A DNA stretch of 64,000 nt, taken from NCBI RefSeq assembly GCF_023898315.1, contig NC_064617.1, forward strand, positions 694,777,494 through 694,841,493. The letters are read 5' to 3'. Position numbers and translations under genes: made by a program. Position 1 is the first letter of the stretch. Every line of letters begins with the position of its first letter. Positions 1 through 9,840 of the stretch are shown one piece after another. The notes beneath the pieces were generated by a model. The model saw nothing but the letters and a program-made list of their open reading frames with translations. It was not told the DNA's origin and did not search any database. Source of the stretch: Schistocerca nitens (taxonomy: Eukaryota; Arthropoda; Insecta; Orthoptera; Acrididae).

Positions 1-2388
1 CAATTTCGAGCGCACTAAGGCGCGATAGAGGCGGAGAAGGACCACTCGGTCCGCTCCCCAGGAGGTACCATTCAGGACACGGAGGGCGTTGAGCGTTCGC
101 AGACAGCGAGCCGAAAGATAGGAAACGTGGGAGGACCAGCACAGTTTTCTGTCAAACATAAGACCCAAGAATTTAGTGACGTCTGAAAACGGAAGGTTGA
201 CAGGACCTAGATGTAAGGAGGGCGGAAGAAACTCCTTACGTCGCCAAAAATTAATACAAACGGTCTTACTGGGAGAAAAACGGAAGCCGGTTTCGAGGCT
301 CCAAGAGTGGAGGCGATCGAGACATACTTGAAGACGTCGTTCAAGAAGGCTGGTCCGTTGAGAGCTGTAGTAGATCGCAAAATCGTCCACAAAGAGGGAG
401 CCCGAGACGTCAGGAAGGAGACAATCCATAATTGGATTTATAGCGATGGCAAACAGTACAACACTCAGCACGGAGCCCTGGGGTACCCCGTTTTCTTGAG
501 AGAAAGTGCGGGAGAGAGTAGTGTTCACCCGCACCCTAAATGTTCGCTCTGCCATAAATTCGCGAAGAAAAAGGGGCAGCCGGCCTCGAAAGCCCAAAGA
601 GAACAGTGTGCGGAGGATGCCTGTCCTCCAACAGGTATCGTATGCTCTCTCCAGATCAAAAAATATTGCTACTGTTTGGCGTTTCCGGAGAAAATTGTTC
701 ATGATATAAGTGGAGAGAGCAACAAGATGGTCAACTGCAGAGCGATGCTTTCGGAATCCGCATTGGGCAGGTGTTAAAAGACTGCGGGATTCCAGCCACC
801 AAGCTAAACAGTAATTCACCATACGCTCCAAAATCTTACAGACACTACTCGTGAGAGAAATGGGGCGATAACTAGAGGGGAGATGTTTGTCCTTTCCAGG
901 TTTCGGAATGGGAACGACGATAGCTTCCCGCCATCGTCTGGGAAAGTTACTGTCGGTCCAAATTCGATTATAAAGGCGAAGGAGGTAACGCAGACTATGG
1001 GTTGATAAATGCAGCAACATTTGGACATGGATACCATCCGATCCAGGGGCGGAGAAGCGAGAAGAAGAGAGGGCATGTTGGAGTTCCCGCATGGAGAAAA
1101 CAGTATTGTAGCTTTCGCGATTTTGAGAGGAGAAAGCAAGAGGTCGCACTTCCGCTGCACGTTTCTTCGGGAGAAACGCTGGCGGGTAATTTGAAGAGCT
1201 CGAAATCTCAGCAAAGTGCTGACCCAATGAGATAGAAATTGCGACGGGGTCCACTAAGGTATCATGCGCGACAGTGAGCCCAGAGACCGGGGAGAAACTA
1301 GGCGCGCCTGAGAACCGTCGAAGCCGACTCCAAACTTCCGAGGAGGGAGTGAAGGTGTTAAAGGAGCTAATAAAGAATTGCCAGCTTGCCTTCTTGCTAC
1401 CGCGGATGACGCGACGGCATCGCGCACGGAGTTGCTTATAGCGGATACAGTTTGCTAAAGTAGGATGGTGACGGAAAATGCGAAGAGCACGTCGCCGCTC
1501 ACGGATTGCGTCACGGCATGCCTCGTTCCACCAAGGAACTGGGGGGCGCCGGGGCAATTCGGAGGTGCGTGGAATGGAACGTTCCGCAGCTGTAAGAATA
1601 ACGTCGGTAATATGTGTGACCTCATCGTCGACGCTGGGAAAGCGACGGTCATCGAATGTCGCTAGAGACGAAAAAAGTGTCCAATCGGCTTGGGCAAACT
1701 TCCAGCGTCGCGGGCGCATATATGGCAGTTGAGGCTGCAGCCTAAGGACACATGGAAAGTGGTCACTCGAGTGTGTATCATCAAGGGCGAACCATTCGAA
1801 GCGCCGAGCAAGCGGAACAGTACCGATCGCAAGGTCCAAATGAGATAAATTTGTCGTGGAGGCAGACAAAAACGTGGGGACCCCAGTGTTGAGGCAAACT
1901 AGATCCGCTTGGTGGAAGACGTCTAGCAATAGGGAGCCACGTGGACAAGGATGTGGAGATCCCCAAAGCGGGTGGTGGGCATTGAAGTCCCCAACCAGCA
2001 AATAGGGGGGTGGAAGCTGACCAAGAAGATGAAGGAGATCAGCTCGTGCCATTGGTGTGGACGATGGAATGTATACAGTACAAAGAGAGAACGTGTATCC
2101 AGAAAGGGAAAGACGGACGGTGACAGCTTGGAAGGAACTGTCTAAGGGGATTGGATGATAATGGAGAGTACCATGGAGAAGAATCATGAGTCCTCCATGG
2201 GCTGGAGTGCCTTCCACAGAGGGGAGGTCATTTCGGACGGACTGAAAATGAGGGAGAACAAAGCGATCATTAGGACGCAGCTTTGTTTCCTGAAGACAGA
2301 AGATGACCGGCGAGTAGGATCGTAAGAGGATCGACAATTCATCCCGATTGGCTCGAATGCCGCGGATATTCCAGTGGATAATGGACAT
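1..2388 (-). CDS. LINE ORF2 (endonuclease + reverse transcriptase), I/Jockey type, open to the window edge
   Basis: Reading the minus strand from the ATG at 2388-2386, I translated every line down to base 1 and found 796 codons with no stop; the C-terminus lies outside the window. Residues 1-215 form an APE-like endonuclease: WN at 6-7, QETK with the catalytic Glu at 34, GDFN at 133-136, SDH at 208-210. Reverse transcriptase follows: a YRPISLTS block near 507-514, FFDLERAYD at 576-584, a VPQGSVLS block near 635-642 and the catalytic FVDD box at 666-669, then a thumb-like KFLGL block near 739. All key residues visible are intact. The product would nick target DNA and copy the element RNA. An in-frame TGA lies just before the ORF opens; the ATG is 40 nt after the ORF1 stop, in a different frame. 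An RNase H domain is expected beyond the edge because the related copy at 6.4-12.6 kb has one. Confidence 0.92.
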   Translation of the reverse strand, partial: MSIIHWNIRGIRANRDELSILLRSYSPVIFCLQETKLRPNDRFVLPHFQSVRNDLPSVEGTPAHGGLMILLHGTLHYHPIPLDSSFQAVTVRLSLSGYTFSLCTVYIPSSTPMARADLLHLLGQLPPPYLLVGDFNAHHPLWGSPHPCPRGSLLLDVFHQADLVCLNTGVPTFLSASTTNLSHLDLAIGTVPLARRFEWFALDDTHSSDHFPCVLRLQPQLPYMRPRRWKFAQADWTLFSSLATFDDRRFPSVDDEVTHITDVILTAAERSIPRTSELPRRPPVPWWNEACRDAIRERRRALRIFRHHPTLANCIRYKQLRARCRRVIRGSKKASWQFFISSFNTFTPSSEVWSRLRRFSGAPSFSPVSGLTVAHDTLVDPVAISISLGQHFAEISSSSNYPPAFLPKKRAAEVRPLAFSSQNRESYNTVFSMRELQHALSSSRFSAPGSDGIHVQMLLHLSTHSLRYLLRLYNRIWTDSNFPRRWREAIVVPIPKPGKDKHLPSSYRPISLTSSVCKILERMVNYCLAWWLESRSLLTPAQCGFRKHRSAVDHLVALSTYIMNNFLRKRQTVAIFFDLERAYDTCWRTGILRTLFSLGFRGRLPLFLREFMAERTFRVRVNTTLSRTFSQENGVPQGSVLSVVLFAIAINPIMDCLLPDVSGSLFVDDFAIYYSSQRTSLLERRLQVCLDRLHSWSLETGFRFSPSKTVCINFWRRKEFLPPSLHLGPVNLPFSDVTKFLGLMFDRKLCWSSHVSYLSARCLRTLNALRVLNGTSWGADRVVLLRLYRALVRSKL

Positions 2389-2428
2389 AGGGTGAACAGA
2401 AAATGGAGGAATGTGACCAAGGGTGCTG

Positions 2429-3892
2429 TCAACTCAACGACTGCTCAGAGCTTGCGACCGACAGCATGGAATGGCATTCGGCCGAAGGCAGAAGATCCTG
2501 ATCCATAGGTTGGTCAGGAGCAGCTCCTGCCACCAGCAATCGGCCGGTTGACCGGCCACCAGCAGTGCGCCTCGGCGACACAGAAGACGGCCGAGAGCGA
2601 TTTCCGCCAGGTGGCGCTGTGGATGGGACACGCCTTGGCGGAGAAGGAGAGGAACTGGGTTTCTTTGTAGCCTTCTTGGAAGTATGAGGTTTAGAGGAAG
2701 GAGGAACCGATGGTGGTGAAGTTACCGTACGTAAAAACTCTTCACGAGTATGCTCTTTCTTCGAAGACTTGGTGTCTGACTTTTGGGCTCGAGATTTAGC
2801 AGAACCCGACGAAGGGTGAGCCAAAGAGTGGGCAGGCGAAAGTGGTGAAGTTGAACGGGCGATCTTTGCGCTGGCCGATCGGACGACCGTGGCACTAAAG
2901 GTGAGGTCACAAGTCTGCGTGGCCGCCTCCTTTGTTGGCCGAGGAGAAGCAAGGACAGTGCTGTATTTGCCTGTCTGAGGCACGGTGGGCTGTCGACTGG
3001 CGAACAACTTCCGAGCAGCAAAGGTCGACACCTTTTCCTTCACTCTTATTTCCTGGATGAGCTTTTCGTCCTTAAAAACTGGGCAATCTCTAGAGGAAGC
3101 AGCGTGGTCACCCATACAGTTGATGCAGCGAGGGGATGGAGGTGGACAAGCACCCTCATGGGCATCCCTGCCACACGTAACACATTTGGCCGGATTAGAA
3201 CAGGACTGGCTGGTGTGATTGAATCGCTGGCACCGATAGCAACGCGTAGGGTTTGGGACGTAAGGACGAACGGAAATTATCTCATAGCCTGCTTTGATTT
3301 TCGATGGGAGTTGCACTTTGTCAAATGTCAAAAAGACAGTGCGGGTTGGAATGATCTTCGTGTCAACCCTTTTCATAACCCTATGAACAGCCGTTATGCC
3401 CTGGTCTGACAGGTAGTGCTGAATTTCTTCGTCAGACAGTCCATCGAGGGAGCGTGTATAAACAACTCCACGCGAGGAATTTAAGGTACGGTGCGGTTCC
3501 ACCCGGACAGGGAAAGTGTGTAGTAGTGAGGTACGCAGCAATTTTTGTGCCTGGAGGGCACTGTGTGTTTCTAACAACAGGGTGCCATTCCGTAATCTGG
3601 AACAAGACTTTACAGGACCTGCAATTGCGTCGACACCTTTCTGAATTATGAAAGGGTTGACTGTGGAGAAGTCGTGACCTTCGTCAGACCGAGAAACAAC
3701 AAGGAACTGTGGCAACGATGGAAGAACTGACTGTGGTTGAGACTCGGTGAACTTACGTTTGTGAGCAGACATAGTGGAAGATGAGGAAACCATTGCGGAA
3801 GAATCCCCCATGATTACCGGCGTCTCCGATGGCGCGCTCCTCCCTTGTGGGGGCCCTCTCTGAGGGCACTCCCGCCTTAGGTGATTGTTCAC
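2429..3892 (-). CDS. LINE ORF1 (Gag-like, three zinc knuckles)
   Basis: An intact 487-codon reading frame just upstream of ORF2. It has a Ser/Pro-rich N-terminus, a conserved mid-region (about residues 60-210) and three CCHC-type zinc knuckles at about 218-231 (CYRC...C), 237-249 (CVTC...C) and 256-270 (CINC...C). A long basic, Ser/Pro/Lys-rich tail follows. This is the layout of LINE ORF1 proteins of the I/Jockey group, which coat the element RNA. Translation may really begin at the internal Met near 3811 (MGD...), because the degraded copy at 11.4-12.1 kb aligns from that point. The stop TGA is at 2429-2431 and the ORF2 ATG follows 40 nt later, so ORF2 is probably made by reinitiation. Confidence 0.9.
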   Translation of the reverse strand: MNNHLRRECPQRGPPQGRSAPSETPVIMGDSSAMVSSSSTMSAHKRKFTESQPQSVLPSLPQFLVVSRSDEGHDFSTVNPFIIQKGVDAIAGPVKSCSRLRNGTLLLETHSALQAQKLLRTSLLHTFPVRVEPHRTLNSSRGVVYTRSLDGLSDEEIQHYLSDQGITAVHRVMKRVDTKIIPTRTVFLTFDKVQLPSKIKAGYEIISVRPYVPNPTRCYRCQRFNHTSQSCSNPAKCVTCGRDAHEGACPPPSPRCINCMGDHAASSRDCPVFKDEKLIQEIRVKEKVSTFAARKLFASRQPTVPQTGKYSTVLASPRPTKEAATQTCDLTFSATVVRSASAKIARSTSPLSPAHSLAHPSSGSAKSRAQKSDTKSSKKEHTREEFLRTVTSPPSVPPSSKPHTSKKATKKPSSSPSPPRRVPSTAPPGGNRSRPSSVSPRRTAGGRSTGRLLVAGAAPDQPMDQDLLPSAECHSMLSVASSEQSLS

Positions 3893-4559
3893 ACCTCAGG
3901 TCACACCTCCCGACAAACGGACGGAGGGACCAATCGGCACTTTCGGAAGGTATCAGCTCGGGTAATCACCCCTCCCTGGGCCTGGCCGTTACCAGGGGGT
4001 ACGTACGTGTCCTACCTGTCTACCCGGGGCGGGGAATTACGCGTTACCCCGTCACCGGCTACGCATGGAAGTGCGTGGGTCGGCCTTCAGACACGCACAG
4101 GGAGGAAGAAAGAGAAAGGGAAAGGGAAAGGGAAAGGAAAGAGAGGGTCTCAAACGCCGCAGCGGAGAAAAGGGTAGAGAGAAGAGGTAAGGAAAAGAGA
4201 GGGACAAAGGAAGGACGAAGACTTACAAGTAAGGAAGGCGAAGAATGTGGTACATTTACAAGCGTCCGTCTCCGGACGTAGGCACAAACCATTCCCCCAG
4301 AGGGGGAGAAAAGGAAGGAAAGAGCCAGAGGTGAGAGGGGGGGGGCGAAGATGGGGGATGGGGAAGGATGCGGAAAGGGAAGATATGCAGCCCGGAAAGG
4401 AAGGAGGGCCACATTAGCTCGGGGTCCCGTGCTCGCTACGCACGTATCCACAAAAGAGTTGTGGATCCCCTGGGGGGACAGAGAAGGAATGACAAATGTC
4501 AAACAATGCCAAGGTTTTACTAGAACACCTAACAAAACCAAAATACATTAATATAGTTT

Positions 4560-5660
4560 TCTCAGGGTAAGGACCAATACTGTTCCTGATATGTCAGTGA
4601 CTTTCCCAATAGTGTTAGTCATGTGGACATTACTCTGCAGTTGACAGTGTTGTTATACTCACTGACCAAACAAAATTGCTTGCAAAAAATGTAACTAAAA
4701 CACCAAAAAACTTTAAATCTGGTAAATACGCAATACAGTGAAAATACAGGTAACAGATGCCATGAATTTCAATGACAAATGTAGTGGCAACTCTATAGAC
4801 AAAGTAGCAAATAAATTCTAGAAATGAATAACGATTCTCAGCTGAAGTTGTATGAACACATACAGATTCTCGCAAACAACGTGTTCAGCATCTTATGCCC
4901 TTCGAGTGGTGTCATTAGAGTAAGAGACAGCATCTTTTAATTATGGGACCAAATGTACATAGTTTTGAAATTAAAGACCAGGGCCATAAGAAAAGTAAGC
5001 AATAATATTGAAGGGGTTCACTGTAAAGGCTGTTCAAAACATGGAGGATTTTACTACACCATTTGTACATTTACAAACTAACAAAAAATAACCTTGATAA
5101 TTACTGCACAAACAGCTATCTCCATGCCCATAGGTCAAGATACAGACTCATCATTTACCAAGAAAGATGGAACATAAAACTGAAAACATTTGTTGCCAAG
5201 GAATAAAATTATACAGTAATGTGCACAATGAGATTAAAGACATAACCAAAATTTATTCATATATGCAATTACAATGTACCTGTCCAGCAGTACAGTGAAA
5301 AATTACTTTGATAACAAACAGCACACATTCACTAAAAACTGTAACAAGAGTTTCATCATCACTGTCATCATCATCATCATCATCATCGTCGTCGTCGTCG
5401 TCGTCGATGACCATTAACAGAAACAATGAGAAACAACTTTAAAAACTTGGCAGATGTGATGATTTGAAGATTGTACTGCCCTACAATGATTCTGGGATCA
5501 AGTAGTGAAAGTGGTTCTCTGCACATTGGGAGCAACTGGAAGAGATCTTAATGGCACTGATAAAATATCCACCAACCAATTACAAAAAGCCATTATATCT
5601 GCATCTGCATTAACTATCTGCCGACAGATCACGTATTCCTAAATACTTGGGAAGTGTCCA
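4560..5660. other. AT-rich stretch without a recognisable gene
   Basis: No coding region or transposon protein could be recognised on either strand. The only structured element is a TCA/TCG trinucleotide microsatellite at about 5354-5408, where the repeat unit switches from TCA to TCG part way along. Confidence 0.5.
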
Positions 5661-5667
5661 ACTAGCA

Positions 5668-5793
5668 AAAATGGTTCAAATGGCTCTGAGCAATATGGGA
5701 CTTAACATCTGAGGTCATCAGCCCCCTAGAACTTAGAACTACTTAAACTTAACTAACCTAAGGACATCACACACATCCATGCCCGAGGCAAAT
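5668..5793 (-). mobile_element. tRNA-derived SINE fragment (tail half)
   Basis: About 125 bases closely match the left part of the complete SINE at 14910-15095 (shared blocks include GGGACTTAACATCTGAGGTCATCAG-like and CCTAGAACTTAGAACTAC-like sequence). The tRNA-like head that lies at the right end of the complete copy is missing; the match stops around CCCGAGGCA. Orientation is given as minus because the head reads on that strand. Confidence 0.75.
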
Positions 5794-5906
5794 GTTGTGG
5801 TGGTTCCTATTGTAAGGCCATACCCTTAGCCTTATTAAACTAGGCACACAAGTATGTAAATGCCTGTATATATGAATGACTAGCTGTAATACTAGGACAT
5901 GTCCAC

Positions 5907-5911
<5 letters not shown>

Positions 5912-5943
<32 letters not shown>

Positions 5944-5966
5944 CACTACCACTACCACCACCACTT
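5912..5966. repeat. Trinucleotide microsatellite (TAC/CAC)n
   Basis: An imperfect run of TAC and CAC/TACCAC triplets, directly visible. It sits just left of the gypsy fragment and just right of a SINE fragment. Confidence 0.95.
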
Positions 5967-6002
5967 CTCTTGACGTTCTGGTGATGACCAGCTCAAACTG
6001 AA

Positions 6003-6420
6003 CATATGGATCACTTATGGCAAATCTTCACATACATCCATTCACACAGCTTACTAAGCAACCCACTGAACTTTGAACACAAAGCATCAGAAATTCAATT
6101 CCTGGATTACATCATCAATGACCAAACAGTTCAGCCACCACAGGAGAGAGTGAAAGCCATTACCTACCACCCCCAGCCTGCAACAGTTTACAAGTTGCAA
6201 CAATTTCTCACCTTTGCAAACTATTACCGCACACTCCTGGCCACTCCTCTGAATGACTTCTTATGGGGCATGTTGGTTTTTGGATTTGTTTTGCTTCAGG
6301 GCACAAAAAAAACAACTGGGGTCATACACACCCAAGTCATAACTATAGAACACAAAGACAAAGAGGTGTTAAAAAGTGACTACATGTCAGTCCCAATTGA
6401 CATAATAGAAGACAGCTAAA
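6003..6420 (+). pseudogene. Gypsy-type LTR retrotransposon RT fragment
   Basis: A 137-codon frame reads like the end of the reverse transcriptase and the start of the RT-RNase H connection of Ty3/gypsy elements. It has the HL-x-QIF opening, a LNPLNF-like segment replacing the usual LNxxKC, FLDYIINDQTVQP (normally FLGHxVxxxGI), QERVKAI and the LQQFLTFANYYR block. The catalytic YxDD box, protease and LTRs are absent, and sequence after about residue 80 loses similarity. It abuts the degraded LINE copy 2. It is a short relic with no expected function. Confidence 0.75.
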
Positions 6421-6495
6421 AACAAGTATGGGGAAAACGGGCTAAAAACAGCTCCATGCAGAAATGGAGGTACAGAACTAAAAATTAAATGGCCT

Positions 6496-9400
6496 TCACC
6501 ATATTGCTTTGGTGGATAAAAAGCAAAACTTGGTCGACAACCCACGCGTCATTGTTAAAACGGCTGGTAACTCAGATGACAAACCCAGGCGGGAATGTAA
6601 ATAGTTAAAGGGCACCACCTCCTGACAGATGGCAACACAGGTCATCAGAGGGAATACAGGAACTTGCAGGCTGAGGTATAATGACACCAGCCTTGGCAGC
6701 AGTGTCAGTAGCCTCGCTTCCTGGCATACCGACATGACCAGGAACCCACAGAAACATCACACTGGCTCCACCAAGAGTGAGCAAGTGACAGATTTCCTGG
6801 ACCTGTTGCACTAAGGGATGGGTGGTGTAAAATGCACATAGACTTTGAAGGGTGCTGAGTGAGTCTGAGCAGAGGACACAATTGAAAGGTACGGATGTAC
6901 TCCGTGACCTGATACAGTGCGAAGAGCTCGACTGTAAATATTGAGCAGTATGTCGGAAGCTGATATTGGAAGACATAGGTGCCAATGATGAAGGCACACC
7001 CGACCCATGGTCAGACCGAGTCATACATGTACACAAAGGTAGAATCGCGAAGTTCCATGCAGAGATCATGAAACTGAAAGCAATAGCCCGACGCTGGAGT
7101 AGTGTCCTTAGGAAGCGAATAAAGGCCAAGGTTAACATGGGCCACTTCACAAAGCCAAGGTGGTGAAGGGTTCACACCGACCAGGAAAGTTGCAGGTAGT
7201 GTGAAGTTAAGCCTCCATAGCAAGTGCCGAAAGCAGACTCCAGGAGGTAGCACACAAGAAGGACACTCCCCATGCTGGCAATGGAATCATCAAAGAAGGA
7301 GACATAGGATGGTTGGTCATGCACGGAAGACAAACGGCATGCATATCTGCTGAGTAGAAAGTCATGGCAGTAGGACAGTGGTATTTCAGCAGCTTCTGCA
7401 TACAGACTCAACCGACCTAGGGTAAAAGGCACCAAACACAGGCCATGATGGTGGATGGTGTTGAGATGGTGTAAGAGGGATAGACGTGCAGACACTTTAA
7501 CAAAGCATTCATAATCGAGTTTCGAATGGACAAGGGACCAGTACAAACAGAGGAGGGTGGTTCGATTGGCACCCAGAAAGTACCACTGAGTACACGTAGG
7601 ACATTGAAGAACCGCATACAGCGGGCTGCCAAGTAAGACACATGGGAGGATCAAGAGAATTTCCTGTCGAGCATGAGCCCCAGGAATTTCGTAGTTTCAA
7701 CAAAATGGAAGGCCAACAGGCACAAGATGTAAAGATGGTGGGAGAAACCAACTGCATTGCCAGAAATTCATACAGACGGTTGTGTCAGTCGAAAAACGAA
7801 AGCCATTGTCGATGCTCGAGGAGTAAAGATGATCAAGACATCACTTAAGACACCGCTCAGTGAGGGAGATCCGTGGAGAACTGCAACAGATGGCAAGTTC
7901 GTCAACAAAAAGGAAGCCAGAGATGCCCGGCGAGAGACAGGCCATTATAGGGTTAATGGCAATTGCAAAGACGACGATGCTCAGAATGGAACCCTGAGGC
8001 ACACCGTTTTCCTGGATAAAGGTCTCCAACAAGGCAGAGCCCACACACATCTTGAAAACTCTGGAAGCCTCCAGTGTAAAGAGTATGGAGGATACCAGTT
8101 CTTCTGCAGGCGTCTTAGGCCTTCTCCAAATCTAAAAACATGGCCACAGTCTGCGATTTCCGCAGACACAGTTGGACAAAGTAACGAGATGGTCAAGTGC
8201 AGAACGCTGCACTCAAAATCCACACTATGCATTCATCAGTAAATTGTGTGACTCGAGCCACAATACCAGCCGGGCATGAATCACATGTTCCATCACCTTG
8301 CAAACACAGCTGGTAAGAGAGATGGGGGCAGTATCTAGAAGGAAGGTTTTGTCCTTACCAGGATTAGGTATGGGTATGATGGTGGCTTCACATCCGGGAA
8401 ATGTGCCCTCTGCCCAGATGCGGTTGTACGTGTTAGGCAAAAAGTGCTTGACCACAAGAGAAAGGTGCTGCAACATCTGAATGTGGGTGGCGTCTGGCCC
8501 TGGGGCAGAGGATTGGAATGAACTGAGAGCATGATCTATCTCCCTCATAGTAAAGGCGGCATTGTGGCACTGACAATTCGAAGAGAAGGTTATCGCCCGA
8601 GCCTCTTCCACTTGTTTCCAATTGAGGAAGGCAGGGTGATAGTGGGAAGAGCTTGAAACTTCCACAAAATGATGGCCCAAGGTGTTGGAGATAGCAATAG
8701 GGCCCACAATGACATCGTCTGCTACTGTCAGGCCAGAAATTGGGGAATGTATCTTGGTCCCAGAGAGCCATTAGAGGTTGACCCACACAACAGAGGAAGG
8801 GGTGCAACTGTTAAAAGAACCAGTGAATGAAATACAGCAACCTCTTTCGCTATCCCAAAGAACTCTATGACACTTACCACGCATCTATTTATAACGAATG
8901 CAGTTTGCCATTGTAGGATAGCAGTTAAAAATGCGGAGAGCACGTCTCTGTGTGTGAACTGCAATGTGGCATGCCTCAGTCCACCAAGGGACTGGGACAC
9001 GGCGTGGTAAAGAGGAATGCGAGAAATTTAATGTTCTTCAGCAGTAAGGATAACTTTTGTGAGATATTCCACCTGGTCATACCAACTGGGGAAATCTTGT
9101 TCTTTGAAGGTCATCAAGGAGGAGTAAAGCTGCCAGTCAGCTTTAGTACGCTGTCATTTGGGCATGCACACGGATGGGGTAGGATCAGCAAACGGACAGC
9201 ACACGGGAAATGGTTGCTCGATTAGGTGTCCGACAGAATGGATCACTCAAGGTTATGGGCAGGCTCGGCAGTGCAGAAGGATAGGTCCAAATGGGAATAG
9301 GTGTGCGAGGAGTCGGAAAAGAAAGTGGGTGCTCCAGTGTTAAGGCAGAAGAGGTTGAGTTGATTAAAAATATCAGCCATGAGGGCATCTCTCTGACAGG

Positions 9401-9840
9401 TTCGGGGAGAATGCCAAACTGGATGATGCACATTAAAGTCACCAAGTAGCAAAAAATGGGGAAGGTAGCTGCCCCATAAGCTGAAGGAAGTCTGCCCGGA
9501 TGACATCGAATGATGGAGTGACATAAATGATGCAGAGAGAAAAAGTCGTAGTCAGGGAGGTGGGTTGACTATGACTGTCATCCTGTATGAGCAGTATGAC
9601 GTCCCCACCAGACGGAATGCTGACCTCAGGGGGAAGGTCAAAATGAATTGGTAAGAAATGTGAAATCTCAAAGCTGTTGTGAGGGAGCACTTTCGTTTTC
9701 TGAAGGCAGAGTATAAGAGGATGCTGCGATGCTAAAAACAGCCATAAATCCTCTTTGTGGGACCGAACACCATGAGCATTCCATTGGAGGAGAGTCGTGA
9801 TGAGGAAGAGATGTAGGGGTGTCACCTCAGCAGCTGCCAA
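6496..9840 (-). pseudogene. ORF2 remnant of LINE copy 2 (EN, RT, RNase H)
   Basis: Successive broken frames correspond to the intact copy-1 ORF2. Endonuclease spans 9840-9185 (LQWNAHG, LQKTK, GDFNVHHPVWHS, SHLDLSF). RT spans 8807-7841, including the ENGVPQGSILS block and FVDEL in place of FVDD, so one catalytic Asp is changed to Glu. The thumb lies around 7650-7170. An RNase H domain is at 7150-6600 (CSDSLSTLQSL and a VPGHVGMPGSEATD block). Many frameshifts and stops separate these pieces. The RNase H places the family with I-type elements rather than plain Jockey. Confidence 0.88.

Larger units (their letters stand above)
1..4500 (-). mobile_element. I/Jockey-type LINE, copy 1, apparently intact in the visible part
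   Basis: The minus-strand order is 5'UTR (about 3893 to 4500), ORF1, ORF2. The 5'UTR holds a purine-rich tract (plus strand GGGAAA-type hexamers, about 4096-4150) and G-runs near 4340. The 5' end is uncertain to about 100 bases and the 3' end is off the window, so no target duplication can be checked. The block is clearly more GC-rich than the AT-rich DNA to its right, fitting a younger insertion. Copy 2 (6.4-12.6 kb) shares ORF1, ORF2 and part of the 5'UTR but is riddled with frameshifts. Confidence 0.85.

Noticed and set aside
4059-4541. A 160-codon minus-strand frame in the 5'UTR of LINE copy 1, rich in Ser/Leu/Pro
   Set aside because: Low-complexity translation of a purine-rich tract; it has no counterpart in the related copy 2 and no domain.
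5354-5966. Short tandem triplets at 5.35 and 5.91 kb as a possible CRISPR-like or satellite array
   Set aside because: The units are simple trinucleotides with no spacers; they are ordinary microsatellites.
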